A DNA stretch of 62,810 bases from Acidobacteriota bacterium (GTDB lineage: Bacteria; Acidobacteriota; Vicinamibacteria; Vicinamibacterales; UBA8438): the NCBI GenBank assembly GCA_026708265.1, contig JAPOVI010000014.1, forward strand, positions 1 to 62,810, read 5' to 3'. How positions within the stretch are numbered: position 1 is the first letter of the stretch; each line of letters opens with the position of its first letter. This document shows, piece by piece, positions 28,764 through 37,292 of this stretch. The position numbers and the translations under genes are program-made. Under the pieces are notes generated by a model that was not told where the DNA came from, ran no database searches, and worked only from the letters and a program-made list of their open reading frames with translations.

Positions 28764-29075
28764 CTCTCCCTCCCTGGTCGACGGGAACGACCGCCGCCGC
28801 GATCGCGATGGGCGGCGAGCCGCAGCCTAATCGCGCGACCCCGCCCGCGCAACTCGTCGCCCGTTTCCGCAACCTGCCGCCGCTCGATCATGGTCGTCGA
28901 GATGACACTGCGGTGTGAGCCGTCTCCGTACCCGACATCGCATTTCTCCATGACGGCGAGGACGCGACAAAGGAGTCTGCGCCGCAAAGCGTAACCGGTG
29001 GAGTCCGCGCCCGCGCAGCTCCCACGCGCCCGCCAGGGTGAACAAGGGCGCCGGAAGCGAGGAGGAGAGCGCGAC

Positions 29076-29303
29076 ATGAGCAGACGGACCACCGTGCGGG
29101 TCGTGCTGACGCCGATGTGCGTCGCATCGCGGGCGGCGGCGCAGGAAGCGTCCGCATGGATGGAGGAGCTGGTCAGAACGGCGGCTCTCCGCCCTGACGA
29201 CCGCGTCCACGTCCTTGACCCGGCCGGCGAATGGACCAGCAGCGACGTCGGCCATCTGTGCGCCGGAGAACTGGAAGCGAGGGCCGGTGCGGCGAGCCGG
29301 TGA
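29076..29303 (+). CDS. Possible small protein of unknown function
   Basis: A 75-residue frame with AGGAGGAG ten bases before the ATG. The start MSRRTTVRVVLTPMCVASRAAAQE might be a weak signal peptide; the rest is soluble (WMEELVRTAALRPDDRVHVLDPAGEW). No family recognised. It is isolated between a cyclase-family gene and the terpenoid cluster, both on the other strand. Confidence 0.4.
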   Translation: MSRRTTVRVVLTPMCVASRAAAQEASAWMEELVRTAALRPDDRVHVLDPAGEWTSSDVGHLCAGELEARAGAASR

Positions 29304-29364
29304 GCCGAGTCGACTGGCGTCGGCGCACTTCCGTGCGGCAGACTGACGAGAGGCCAGACGTACC

Positions 29365-30216
29365 TCAGTTCGGGTCCGCGGCGCCGGGGTCCCCCTCCCG
29401 CGGCTCGCTCCGGTCCGCCAGGCGGCGGGCCGGCACGCCGACGTAGACGCCGCGCGTGTCGAGGGTGACGTGCTTCGGCACGAGGCTCAACGCCCCGATC
29501 TGCACATCGGGACCGATCGTCGCCCCGATGCCGATCACCGAGCCGAGCCCGATGGTCACGTGGTTGCGCAGGCACACCCGACCCGTCTTCACGTAGCCGC
29601 CCTCCACCGTGTGGCCCGACAGGTGGACGTCGCCGCCGATGACGACGTCGTCGCCGAACTCGAGCAGGTTGTGGTCGCTCACGGCCAGGCTGTTCACGTA
29701 CACGCGGCGCCCCACCCGCGCCCCGTTCAGTCGCAGGTAGGCGCTCCAGATGGGCGTCCCGCGGAAGAGCGTGCCGGCGAAAAGGCGCACGATGTGGGTT
29801 GCGACCATGTAGCGCACCCAGTCCAGCAAGGGCCAATCGAGGTCGGCGAGCCGCAGCTTGGCGTCCGGCCGCGTCCGCCAGCCGGTCGCGCGGGTGGCGA
29901 CCGCGGAAGCGAACATCAGCGTGATCGCGAAGAGGGCGTAGGAAGGAATCGCGGCGAAGCTCACGGCCGCGATCCCGGCGACCGGGCTGCGTGCGGCCCA
30001 GGCCAGCAGGGGTGCCCACAGCGCTATCACCGGCGAGACCGCCACACCGCAGACGATGGCCTGGACGACCACGAGCGTCGCGATGGTCCAGGCGAAGCGC
30101 ACGCCCCGGCGCAAGCGCCCGCCTCTCGGTGCTCGAGGCACCGCCGGGTGCGCGGGCGCGGCGGAACCCGCGCGGGCGGTGCCGCGGCCGTGGTCGGTGC
30201 CCGCTGCCTGACTCAT
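29365..30216 (-). CDS. Membrane-associated hexapeptide-repeat acyltransferase
   Basis: A 283-residue protein. Two or three hydrophobic segments (IATLVVVQAIVCGVAVSPVI and AAVSFAAIPSYALFAITLMF) precede a left-handed beta-helix domain (about 165-270) with hexapeptide turns such as LLEFGDDVVIGGDVHLSGH, CLRNHVTIGLGSVIGIGATIG and GVYVGVPARR. It resembles the C-terminal transferase domain of Pls/PosA-type proteins, which acylates a small acceptor. Its ATG overlaps the stop of the cyclase-like gene by four bases, so it is the last gene of the ten-gene operon and may acylate the terpenoid product. Confidence 0.75.
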   Translation of the reverse strand: MSQAAGTDHGRGTARAGSAAPAHPAVPRAPRGGRLRRGVRFAWTIATLVVVQAIVCGVAVSPVIALWAPLLAWAARSPVAGIAAVSFAAIPSYALFAITLMFASAVATRATGWRTRPDAKLRLADLDWPLLDWVRYMVATHIVRLFAGTLFRGTPIWSAYLRLNGARVGRRVYVNSLAVSDHNLLEFGDDVVIGGDVHLSGHTVEGGYVKTGRVCLRNHVTIGLGSVIGIGATIGPDVQIGALSLVPKHVTLDTRGVYVGVPARRLADRSEPREGDPGAADPN

Positions 30217-32252
30217 CGCGAACCGGGTCGGAGCGAGGTGAAGGCCCCGAGAGCGAAGATCCACGGGTACAGCGTCTCCGAGTACCAGAGCTTCGCGAAG
30301 TAGAGCCCGATGGGCTTCGGCGCGGCGTGCCGGCCGCCGCCGGTGGCGTCGATCAACCAGCGCACGCCCGCGTCGATCGCCGCGTCGAGCTCGGGACCGC
30401 CAGCCCGGCGCGCCAGGCGCCCGACCGTCGCCAGCGCCGAGACGGCGACCGCGGTCTCCTCGATGGACGGCGGAACGCCGGGAGCGCCGCCCCAGCCTCC
30501 GTCGCTCCCCTGCGCGCCGACCAGCCAGCGGGCGGCCCGCGCCTCGGCCGCGAGAGGTGCTTCGGCGTCGGGGAGAGCGGCGAGCCCCTCCAGCACCCGC
30601 GCCGTCCCGTAGACCGGATTGGCGTCGTCCGGGGCGCCCTGGTTGCCGAACCACAGCGGGATCCAGGCGCCGTCCGCCCGCTGCGCCCGCTCCAGGAACC
30701 GGACCGCGCGCCGCGTCGCCCGCTCGGTGCGCAACCGCAGCCTCCCGGGCAGGGCGGCCCGCCACGCGGTCCAGGCGCGCAGCGTGTGCGCGGTCAGGTC
30801 GGGGCTGCTGCGGTCGAACGGCAGCGCCCCCCAGCCGCGGCAGAACGTCGGGATGCCGCCGTCCCCGTTCTGCAGGTCGACGAGCCACCCGATCCCGGCG
30901 TAGGCCGCCCGGCGGTGCTCGGCATCGTCGGCGCCGAGCGCATGGAGCGCGAGCAACGCCCCGGGCGTGTCGTCGGCGTCCGGCACGCCCCCCGGCAGGT
31001 CGGTCCAGGCCCAGCCGCCCGGGGCGGCGTCCGTGTAGACGTGGCGCTCCCGGTACTGCTGATCGAGCAGCCAGCGGCGGAGCGCCGCGCACCCGCGGGG
31101 CCCGATCCGCTCGCGCCAGTCGCGACGGCGGGCCAGCGCGTTGACGCTGAGCGTCGTCGCCCAGGTGGCCAGGTTCGTGTCGATCGGCCAGCTTCCGTCG
31201 GCGCGCACCGAGCGCGCCAGGAACGCCACGCCGCGATCCGTCACGGGATGCGCCGCCTCCCCGGCCGCCACGAGGCTCATGACGACGAAGCTCGTGAGGG
31301 GCGCCGCCTCGAGAAAACCCCCGCCCCGCGGCTGGATCGCCTCCAGCCGGCGCAGGGTGCGGCGGCGGGCCGCCCGCCGCGCGAGGCGCGCCAGCGGGTT
31401 GCGCGTGGGGCGTTGCCGGTGCCGCGCCTGTCCGATGGCGATCAGGGCCGGCAGGGCGTAGCTGACCACGGGAAGCCGCAGCCAGCGGTAGAAGGCCGGC
31501 GGCACCGCGGCCAGCTCGAACGGCAACTGGGGCACGTGACGCCAGCCGCTGCCGATCCTCCCGCTCCCGATCATCCCGCTGCCGCCGTTCCGCCCGCGGG
31601 CCGGCACGCGCCCTTCCGCGTTGTCCGTCCCGAGCAGCCCGGCCAGCGCGAGCACGGTCAGGATCGGCACCGAGAACGTGCGGTCCTTGCCGTAGCGCCG
31701 GCTGATCGCGCGCGCGAGCGGTCGCGGCTCCAGGCTGCCGGCGGCGCGGAGCATCCAGTCGCGCGCACGCTCGACGGCCGCGCGTTGCCCGGCCTCGTCG
31801 CCGCCCGCGATGGCCAGCGCCGCCCAGCAGAGGGCGGTCGTGCTGACGTTGCTGGGGCTGTCGGTCGTGTCGCCCCAGCCGCCGTCCGCGTTCGCGGATC
31901 CGACCAGCCAGGCCACGCCGTTGCGGACCAGCGCGTCGAGGGTCGGACGCGGCCGGCGGCGGCCGACCAGCGCGAGCGCGATTACGGCGGTGGCCGTCGA
32001 GAGCGCGGACGACGACAGCTCCCCGGTCCAGTGCCCGTCCGGCGGGCGGGCCGCGAGCACGCGGTCCGTGATGCGCTCGAGGGTCGCGTTCCGCTCCCCC
32101 CGCGCGTCCGGCCCCCGCGGGTCCGCCGGAGCGAGAACGCCGGCCGCTGCCGGCGCCGGTGGATCGAGGTGTTCGCTCACAGGCTCAGCTGCGCGGTCGG
32201 CGTCGTGGCCGCCCCGATCCGCACCATGCGGTGGATCGAGGTGTTCGCTCAC
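30213..32252 (-). CDS. Squalene-hopene-cyclase-like terpene cyclase
   Basis: A 679-residue protein of the prenyltransferase/squalene-cyclase alpha-alpha barrel family. QW-type repeats are abundant (DGGWGDTTDSPSNVSTTAL, DGSWPIDTNLATWATTL, GDGGIPTFCRGWG, DGAWIPLWFGNQG, DGGWGGAPGVPPSIEETAV). The protonating DxDD motif is present as DADDT, so it is a class II cyclase of a long isoprenoid. A Gly/Ser-rich linker (GSGMIGSGRIGSG) sits mid-protein. The GTG start overlaps the previous stop by four bases. A 32-base duplication provides a second in-frame GTG 24 codons later, so the true start is one of the two. A full hopanoid gene set is not seen nearby. Confidence 0.82.
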   Translation of the reverse strand: MSEHLDPPHGADRGGHDADRAAEPVSEHLDPPAPAAAGVLAPADPRGPDARGERNATLERITDRVLAARPPDGHWTGELSSSALSTATAVIALALVGRRRPRPTLDALVRNGVAWLVGSANADGGWGDTTDSPSNVSTTALCWAALAIAGGDEAGQRAAVERARDWMLRAAGSLEPRPLARAISRRYGKDRTFSVPILTVLALAGLLGTDNAEGRVPARGRNGGSGMIGSGRIGSGWRHVPQLPFELAAVPPAFYRWLRLPVVSYALPALIAIGQARHRQRPTRNPLARLARRAARRRTLRRLEAIQPRGGGFLEAAPLTSFVVMSLVAAGEAAHPVTDRGVAFLARSVRADGSWPIDTNLATWATTLSVNALARRRDWRERIGPRGCAALRRWLLDQQYRERHVYTDAAPGGWAWTDLPGGVPDADDTPGALLALHALGADDAEHRRAAYAGIGWLVDLQNGDGGIPTFCRGWGALPFDRSSPDLTAHTLRAWTAWRAALPGRLRLRTERATRRAVRFLERAQRADGAWIPLWFGNQGAPDDANPVYGTARVLEGLAALPDAEAPLAAEARAARWLVGAQGSDGGWGGAPGVPPSIEETAVAVSALATVGRLARRAGGPELDAAIDAGVRWLIDATGGGRHAAPKPIGLYFAKLWYSETLYPWIFALGAFTSLRPGSR

Positions 32253-32260
32253 AGGCTCAG
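32157..32260 (-). repeat. Two 32-base direct copies of a stop/start junction
   Basis: Perfect 32-base copies occupy 32157-32188 and 32229-32260, offset by 72 bases, with similarity extending to 36 bases. The upstream copy in transcription order contains the stop of the prenyltransferase-repeat gene and the GTG start of the cyclase; the other lies inside the cyclase frame. Both encode SEHLDPP in the cyclase frame. Confidence 0.9.
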
Positions 32261-33127
32261 GTGCCCCAAGGCGAGGAGGGCGTAGAACGTGTACTCGCAG
32301 TCCTGCACGTCGTCGCCCCAACTGCCGTAGAAGCCGCCGGAGTTGGTCCAGAGGCTGTCGACGAAGTCGAGGCACGGCTCCCTGAGCGGCTCGAGCGGCG
32401 CGTGCGCGCCGGCGAGCGCGTGCAGCGCGGTGGCCGTCGAGAGCAGATCCGGGATCGGGGCCGCCGGCGACGCGCGGAACCCGCCTTCGGGCAGGTGGCG
32501 GGCCCGGAGCCAGTCGACGGCCTGCGGGTCGGCAGGCCGGTCGAGGCGCCGCTGGAGGGTCACCGCGGCCGCGGTCGGGGGCGTCAGGCCCGCCGGCGAG
32601 CCCGGCCGGTTGCCGTAGCCTCCGTCGGCCGCACGCAGCGCGGTCAGGGAGTCCAGGAGACGATCCGGCGCGGGGAGCGGGACGCCCAGGTCCTCGTAGG
32701 CGCCGAGGGCCAGGAAGCTGCCGTACGCGGTCCCGTGGTCCGCCCCGCCGGTCTGGCTGTAGCCGCCGTCGGGCGTGCGCCAAGTCTCGAGGTGCCCGAC
32801 GAGCGCGGCCGCCGGCGCCTCTTCCGCGGCCCCGATGTCGGCCCAGCAGCGGGCGAGGCAGGCGGTGTGCACGAAGTCGAGCCCCGTCGGGTCGTCGTGG
32901 CGCTCCAGGTACCGGCGCACCTCGGCGGCCGGCAACTCGCGTTGCAGGGCCGTCAGAGCCTCGAGGCCGAAGACGGTGTAGTAGAGGTCGCTCGCCCCGT
33001 CGCGATCCTGGAAGCCGCCGTCCGGATTCAGCCGCGCCGCGAGGAATTCCGCCGTCAGGTCCGCCGCGTCACCGAGCAGCGTCGGCGACAGCCTGGCCAC
33101 CTGCAGCATTTCGAGCCTCAAACTCAC
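32249..33127 (-). CDS. Prenyltransferase-repeat (alpha-alpha barrel) protein
   Basis: A 292-residue single-barrel protein like protein prenyltransferase beta subunits. Repeats include LNPDGGFQDRDGASDLYYTV, RTPDGGYSQTGGADHGTAY, RAADGGYGNRPGSPAG, HLPEGGFRASPAAPIPDL and NSGGFYGSWGDDVQDCEYT. Residues DVQDCEY recall the zinc-site region of farnesyl/geranylgeranyl transferases (D...DxC), but the full ligand set is not certain. It may bind or transfer an isoprenoid, or be the partner half of the cyclase. GTG start overlaps the previous gene by 59 bases; an ATG six codons later has GAGG six bases upstream and is an alternative. Confidence 0.78.
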   Translation of the reverse strand: MSLRLEMLQVARLSPTLLGDAADLTAEFLAARLNPDGGFQDRDGASDLYYTVFGLEALTALQRELPAAEVRRYLERHDDPTGLDFVHTACLARCWADIGAAEEAPAAALVGHLETWRTPDGGYSQTGGADHGTAYGSFLALGAYEDLGVPLPAPDRLLDSLTALRAADGGYGNRPGSPAGLTPPTAAAVTLQRRLDRPADPQAVDWLRARHLPEGGFRASPAAPIPDLLSTATALHALAGAHAPLEPLREPCLDFVDSLWTNSGGFYGSWGDDVQDCEYTFYALLALGHLSL

Positions 33128-34814
33128 TGCACCAGCCCTGGATCTCGACGCTGAAGATCTTGCCGACGACCCGGCGGAGCAATCCCTTGAGGCTGGGGTT
33201 GGTCAGGCCGGGGAGGCAGCGGATCGCCTCCTCCTTGTAGCCATCCATGAGTCGGCGGCTGCGGCCCGCGGCGTCGAAGCGCTCCAGCAGCTCGCGGATC
33301 TCGTCGGAGCGCCCGTCGGCGGCCGGCTCGCGGCGCCAGGCCGCCTCCAGCCGCGCGCGCACCTCCGGCTCGGACTTCGCCTGCTCGTAGCCGACGGCGA
33401 GCGGCAGCGACGGCCGCAGCGCCGCCACGTCGTCGGGGGCGTCGTCGGACGGCTCGAAGTCGTCCACGTCGTCCCGGATCTGGTAGGCGATGCCCAGCGC
33501 GTCGCTGTAGGCGCGCAGCTTGTCGAAGACCTCCGCCTCGGCGCCGGCGCAGGCCGCGCCGAGCTCCAGCGCGACACCGAACGCGGGCGCGGTCTTCTGG
33601 CGGAAGATCTGCAGCACCTGCTGCGAGCTGAGGGGCTGCGGGCTGCGCGCCCACGCCAGCTCCTCGCCCTGCCCGAGGCAGAGCGTGCGGTGGCCGCGGG
33701 CCGCGATGGCCGTCATCCGGGCGCGGATCTCCGGCGCGAACTCGCTCTCCGCGAGCAGCCGGTAGCCCTCCCCGACGAGGAGATCCCCGACGTTCAGCGC
33801 GGCCGGCACCCCGTGCGAGGCGTGCAGCGTCGGCTCGCCGTAGCGGCGGGCGTCGCCGTCCTCGATGTCGTCGTGCACCAGCGAGGCCTTGTGGAAGCAC
33901 TCCACCGCCACCGCCACCTTGCGCAGGGCATCGGGAGGCGGCGCGTGCGGGTCGTCCTGCAGCGCCTGGTGCACGCAGACGGTGAGGAACGGCCGCCAGC
34001 GCTTGCCGGCGCGGGTAAGCTCGCCGCGGGCCAGCGTCTCGGTCTCGCCCTCGGGCGGACCGCCGAAGATCTCGTCGAGCGCCGCCGGGCCGAACCAGCC
34101 CTCTACTTCCTGGCGCAGCGCGTCGAGATCGAGCCGCCGCGTCCGGTCGTCGCTGGTCGCGTGGATGAAGTCCCAGACCCATTCGACGTCCACCCCGGTG
34201 TCCTTGCAGTCGTCCTGCAGCAACGGGATCGCGACGCCCGGGATGGCCGCCGCCTCCATGAACGGATGGGCCCGCTCCAGCACCGAGAGACAGCTCACGC
34301 CGACGATCGCCTCGATCTTCCCGGTCTGGATGAGCGCCATCACCAGCGCCGAACCCTCGGCCACGAGCACGGCATAGCCGAGCTTCTCGGCTTCCTCCTG
34401 CAGGTCCTGGATGGTGCAGAGGCCGCACTGCTTGCACAGCAGGCCGAACTCGTCGAACGGGGCGGGGCAGCGATCCTCCACCCGCAGGCACTTCGGCAAC
34501 AGCAGGAGGCGCCGGTCGTAGGGGACGGCGGCCAGATGCTCGCGCCACGTCTCGTTGCCGAGCAACACGCCGACGTAGTCGAGGTACCTGGCGTCGATGC
34601 CGTGCGCGCGGACCACCTCCTCGGAACGGGCGCGTAGCTCGTCCAGCACCAGCGGCGGCGTGATCTCGCTCCGGCGCGCCGCGACGTAGGCCTGGACCTG
34701 CCGCAGCATCACTTCGCGCTCCGTCCGGGTCTGCGGGATGGTCTCCTGCGGCGGCCGCATCGCCGTCGGCGGTACCGCGCGCGGGAGGGTGACGACCGGC
34801 AGTGGGTAGCTCAC
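33069..34814 (-). CDS. DUF116-polyprenyl diphosphate synthase fusion
   Basis: A 581-residue two-domain protein. Residues about 60-240 match DUF116, with a Cys-rich set (C109, C116, C127, C130, C133, C175, C203) that likely holds metal or an Fe-S cluster. From about 255 a trans-isoprenyl diphosphate synthase follows, with GKRWRP, the first DDxxD at 315-319 (HDDIEDGD), GQGEELAWA, and the second at 448-452 (DDVDDFE). The synthase half should condense isopentenyl diphosphate onto an allylic primer to give the cluster's isoprenoid chain. The role of DUF116 is unknown; fusion implies a direct link between Fe-S or sulfur chemistry and chain synthesis. GTG start. Radical SAM gene lies 27 bases upstream. 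Confidence 0.85.
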   Translation of the reverse strand: MSYPLPVVTLPRAVPPTAMRPPQETIPQTRTEREVMLRQVQAYVAARRSEITPPLVLDELRARSEEVVRAHGIDARYLDYVGVLLGNETWREHLAAVPYDRRLLLLPKCLRVEDRCPAPFDEFGLLCKQCGLCTIQDLQEEAEKLGYAVLVAEGSALVMALIQTGKIEAIVGVSCLSVLERAHPFMEAAAIPGVAIPLLQDDCKDTGVDVEWVWDFIHATSDDRTRRLDLDALRQEVEGWFGPAALDEIFGGPPEGETETLARGELTRAGKRWRPFLTVCVHQALQDDPHAPPPDALRKVAVAVECFHKASLVHDDIEDGDARRYGEPTLHASHGVPAALNVGDLLVGEGYRLLAESEFAPEIRARMTAIAARGHRTLCLGQGEELAWARSPQPLSSQQVLQIFRQKTAPAFGVALELGAACAGAEAEVFDKLRAYSDALGIAYQIRDDVDDFEPSDDAPDDVAALRPSLPLAVGYEQAKSEPEVRARLEAAWRREPAADGRSDEIRELLERFDAAGRSRRLMDGYKEEAIRCLPGLTNPSLKGLLRRVVGKIFSVEIQGWCSEFEARNAAGGQAVADAAR

Positions 34815-34841
34815 GAGCCCCTTCCGTGGATGTCCGATTGG

Positions 34842-36035
34842 CTAGCTGTAGGCCCCGAACCCGAAGAACCAGTGCTTCTTGGCGAACGCGTACGCCCAGT
34901 GCTCCTCCGGAATCTCGTTGCCCGGGTCGTACTGGCTGCTCCGCGGCGTCAGCTCCGCCAGCTCCGCGGACGCCGTCTGCCGCTGCGTCGTGTCCCGAGC
35001 GCCGTGGCGCGCCACGAGCTCGCGAACCAGATCCGGCCGTTCCAGCACGATGCAGCCGCGCGTGGTCCGCGCCGCCGTCTCGCGGAAGTCCTTGAGGAAC
35101 GACGAGGACGTCATCGTCTCGTAGACGCTCGGCCCATCATGGACGGTCTCGGTCGCGAACTGGATGATCGGGCACGGCTCGATGTCCCCGTAGGGGCTGA
35201 TGTGGTGGCTCACGCCGGTCGCCATCGGACAGAGCGCCTGCCCCTCGTCGTCCCAGTACGCGTCGATGATGGCGATCGGCAGCCGCGCGCGCATGCGGAC
35301 TACGAAGCGGCGCACGCGGAGCACCTCCTCGGGCGTCAGCGCGATCTCGGCCGTCGGCTGCGGGCCGACGACGCGGTACGTGTGGAACCAGGCGTAGTGC
35401 ACGCCGAGGTCGATGAGCCGCCGCAGCCACGATTCCTGGACGAGGTCGTCGATGTTCGTCTTGCAGACGCTGGTGGCCACGCCCGTCACCAGGCGGTTCC
35501 GGGTGCAGGCTTCCAGCCCCGCCAGCGACTTGTCGAGAACGGCCGTCCGTCCGCGGCGCTCGTCGCTCACCACCGACGTGCCCTCGATGCTGACCAGCGG
35601 GGTCACGTTGCCCAGACGGCGCAGCTCGGCCGCCCGCGCGTCGTCGATCAGGTGGCCGTTCGTGAAGAGCTGGAAGTAGCAGTCCGGGTGCGCCGCGAAC
35701 AGGTCGAACAGGTCGGGGTGCAGCAGCGGCTCCCCCCCCAGGATGCCGAAGTAGCTGTTGCCGTGCCGCTTGGCGTCGCCGACGATGCGGTTCAGCTCGT
35801 CGATCTCGATCTTGCGGCTCGGCGCCTCGACGTCCACCCAGCAGCCCTGGCAGCGCAACTGGCAGCCGGAGATGACCGAGATGAAGAGGAACGGGGGGAA
35901 GTGCTCGCCCCGCTGGAGCCGCCGCTTGTAGAGCTGCACCGAGCGGACGCCCTTGACGCCCATGTTCCAGACCAGCTTGCGCAGGGCGCGCGGGTCGGGC
36001 TCGGTGAGCATCCGCCCGGCCAGTCCGAGCACCAC
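34842..36035 (-). CDS. Radical SAM enzyme with C-terminal cysteines
   Basis: A 397-residue radical SAM protein. The cluster motif is CQLRCQGCW (CxxxCxxC) at about residues 58-65, followed by GGEPLLHP, a TIM-barrel-like core (VSIEGTSVVSDERRG) and later Cys residues (VCKTNI, ALCPMATG, IEPCPI) that could hold an auxiliary cluster. It should cleave S-adenosylmethionine to a 5'-deoxyadenosyl radical. It is not clearly HpnH, whose motif region differs. GTG start with AGGAGG upstream inside the preceding gene's end; four bases separate the genes. The substrate is presumably a cluster isoprenoid or carrier, by context only. Confidence 0.85.
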   Translation of the reverse strand: MVLGLAGRMLTEPDPRALRKLVWNMGVKGVRSVQLYKRRLQRGEHFPPFLFISVISGCQLRCQGCWVDVEAPSRKIEIDELNRIVGDAKRHGNSYFGILGGEPLLHPDLFDLFAAHPDCYFQLFTNGHLIDDARAAELRRLGNVTPLVSIEGTSVVSDERRGRTAVLDKSLAGLEACTRNRLVTGVATSVCKTNIDDLVQESWLRRLIDLGVHYAWFHTYRVVGPQPTAEIALTPEEVLRVRRFVVRMRARLPIAIIDAYWDDEGQALCPMATGVSHHISPYGDIEPCPIIQFATETVHDGPSVYETMTSSSFLKDFRETAARTTRGCIVLERPDLVRELVARHGARDTTQRQTASAELAELTPRSSQYDPGNEIPEEHWAYAFAKKHWFFGFGAYS

Positions 36036-36039
36036 CTGG

Positions 36040-36927
36040 TCAGCCCTCCTGCCGCGCCGCGGCGGCGGCTGCGTCGACTGCGGCCTGCGCCCGGGCCTTG
36101 GCCGCCTCGGCCTTGGCCTGGATCTCGTCGAGGCTCGGCAGGCTCGCCAGCACCTCGGCCGGGATGTCGAGGTTCTCCTGCAGCTTGACGAGGCACTTCT
36201 GGCGCTCCTTGAGCGCCCGCTCCTCGTCGCGTTCCTTCGAGAAGCGCGACTTCGCCTTCGCGCTCCGGTCGCGCAGCGCCGCGTAGATGTCGCCGCCGAG
36301 CAGGGCCGAGATGTCGACCTTCATCGCCTCGCGGCGCACGTCCTCGGCCTGGATCTCGCCGCCGTGAATCGGCCCGTGGCGGTACTTCGGGAAGAGGATC
36401 GCCACCTCGGGGCAGACGCGCGAGCAGGCCGGGCAGTCCGTCTTGCAGTTGTCGTGGTTCTGGACCTGGATCTGACCGCCCTTCGAGACGCCGTAGACGT
36501 CGAAGAGGCAGAAGCTCAGACACTGCATGCAGTTCGTGCAGCGGTCGAAATCGATGACGGGGAACCAGGGTTTCCAGCCGCCCGGCTCGCGGACCTCGCA
36601 CTCGGCGCGGATGGCGTCCACCACGGCCGCCACCGCGTCCGCCGTCGCGCCGCCGATGTCCCGGAACCAGACCCGGCCACCGGAGTCGCCGACGGCCTCC
36701 GCCGGCTGCCGCTCCGTGAAGCGGCCCAGCACCGCCAGCGCGTTCCCGTCTTCCGCCCGCGCGGGCGCGGCGGCACCGCCCGCCCCGACCCGCGTCACGC
36801 GGTAGCCCCGGTCGAGCAGCGTCTGCATCACGGCGAAGCGCTGCGCCCCGTCCAGCGCCTCGGCGCCGCGCCCCTCGTACAGCGCCACCCGCAGCACGGG
36901 CAGCGACAGTGCGCCGGCGCCGCTCAC
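36040..36927 (-). CDS. Two-cluster 4Fe-4S ferredoxin-type protein
   Basis: A 295-residue protein. An N-terminal alpha/beta part (LPVLRVALYEGRGAEALDG ... AVMQTLLDRGYRVTRV) is followed by two 4Fe-4S motifs: C130-x2-C133-x2-C136-x3-C140 (CTNCMQCLSFC) and C161-x3-C165-x2-C168-x3-C172 (CKTDCPACSRVCP). The C-terminus is a long charged helix (SRFSKERDEERALKERQKC, then Ala-rich). It should carry electrons, probably to the radical SAM enzyme or DUF116 domain. GTG start overlaps the previous stop by four bases (GTGA). Confidence 0.8.
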   Translation of the reverse strand: MSGAGALSLPVLRVALYEGRGAEALDGAQRFAVMQTLLDRGYRVTRVGAGGAAAPARAEDGNALAVLGRFTERQPAEAVGDSGGRVWFRDIGGATADAVAAVVDAIRAECEVREPGGWKPWFPVIDFDRCTNCMQCLSFCLFDVYGVSKGGQIQVQNHDNCKTDCPACSRVCPEVAILFPKYRHGPIHGGEIQAEDVRREAMKVDISALLGGDIYAALRDRSAKAKSRFSKERDEERALKERQKCLVKLQENLDIPAEVLASLPSLDEIQAKAEAAKARAQAAVDAAAAAARQEG

Positions 36928-37292
36928 CGGCCCTCTCCGTCGTTCCGCTTCACCATCGCCTCCACCACCGCCTCGGCCGTCTCTTCGCGCATGTTGAGAA
37001 TCGTCACCCGCTCGCCGTCCAGCGGCGCCCCCGCGGACGTGAAGAGCCAGCGAACGGCGCGCGGGTAGCAGGCGGCGATCGTCGCCCCGCCGCCGCCGGC
37101 GATCTCCGCCAGCCGCGGATCCCGGCGCGCCGACATCTCGCACAGGTCGGGCACGGCGTCGAAGTCGGCCCCGGATGCCGCCAGCGCCTCCAGCACCCCG
37201 TCCTTCACCTTGCGCGGCACCACGCGAGCGTAGGCGCAACGGCAGTAGACGAGGTTGGGCGCGGGCGCCGCCGTGGTCGGGGTCTCGGACAT
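36924..37292 (-). CDS. Stand-alone HdrA-N-like Fe-S domain protein
   Basis: A 122-residue protein. Its order NLVYCRCAYARVV ... VPDLCEMSARRD ... TIAACYPRAV ... VTILNMREETAEA parallels the N-terminal domain of heterodisulfide reductase subunit A (VCHCG ... CS ... VVAACSPR ... NIRE), giving Cys at 17, 19, 51 and 75 as likely cluster ligands. No flavin domain follows. It may be a small electron-transfer partner of the adjacent ferredoxin. Its ATG overlaps the CobW-type gene stop by one base (TGATG). The relation to HdrA rests on my reading and needs a profile comparison. Confidence 0.62.
   Translation of the reverse strand: MSETPTTAAPAPNLVYCRCAYARVVPRKVKDGVLEALAASGADFDAVPDLCEMSARRDPRLAEIAGGGGATIAACYPRAVRWLFTSAGAPLDGERVTILNMREETAEAVVEAMVKRNDGEGR

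Noticed and set aside
28827..29255. Minus-strand protein of about 140 residues
   Set aside because: Arg-rich, no ribosome site and no conserved pattern; it overlaps the upstream region of the cyclase-family gene.
29365..34814. Canonical hopanoid (hpn) operon
   Set aside because: No HpnC/D/E-type squalene synthesis genes and the radical SAM enzyme is not HpnH-like; only the cyclase is shared.
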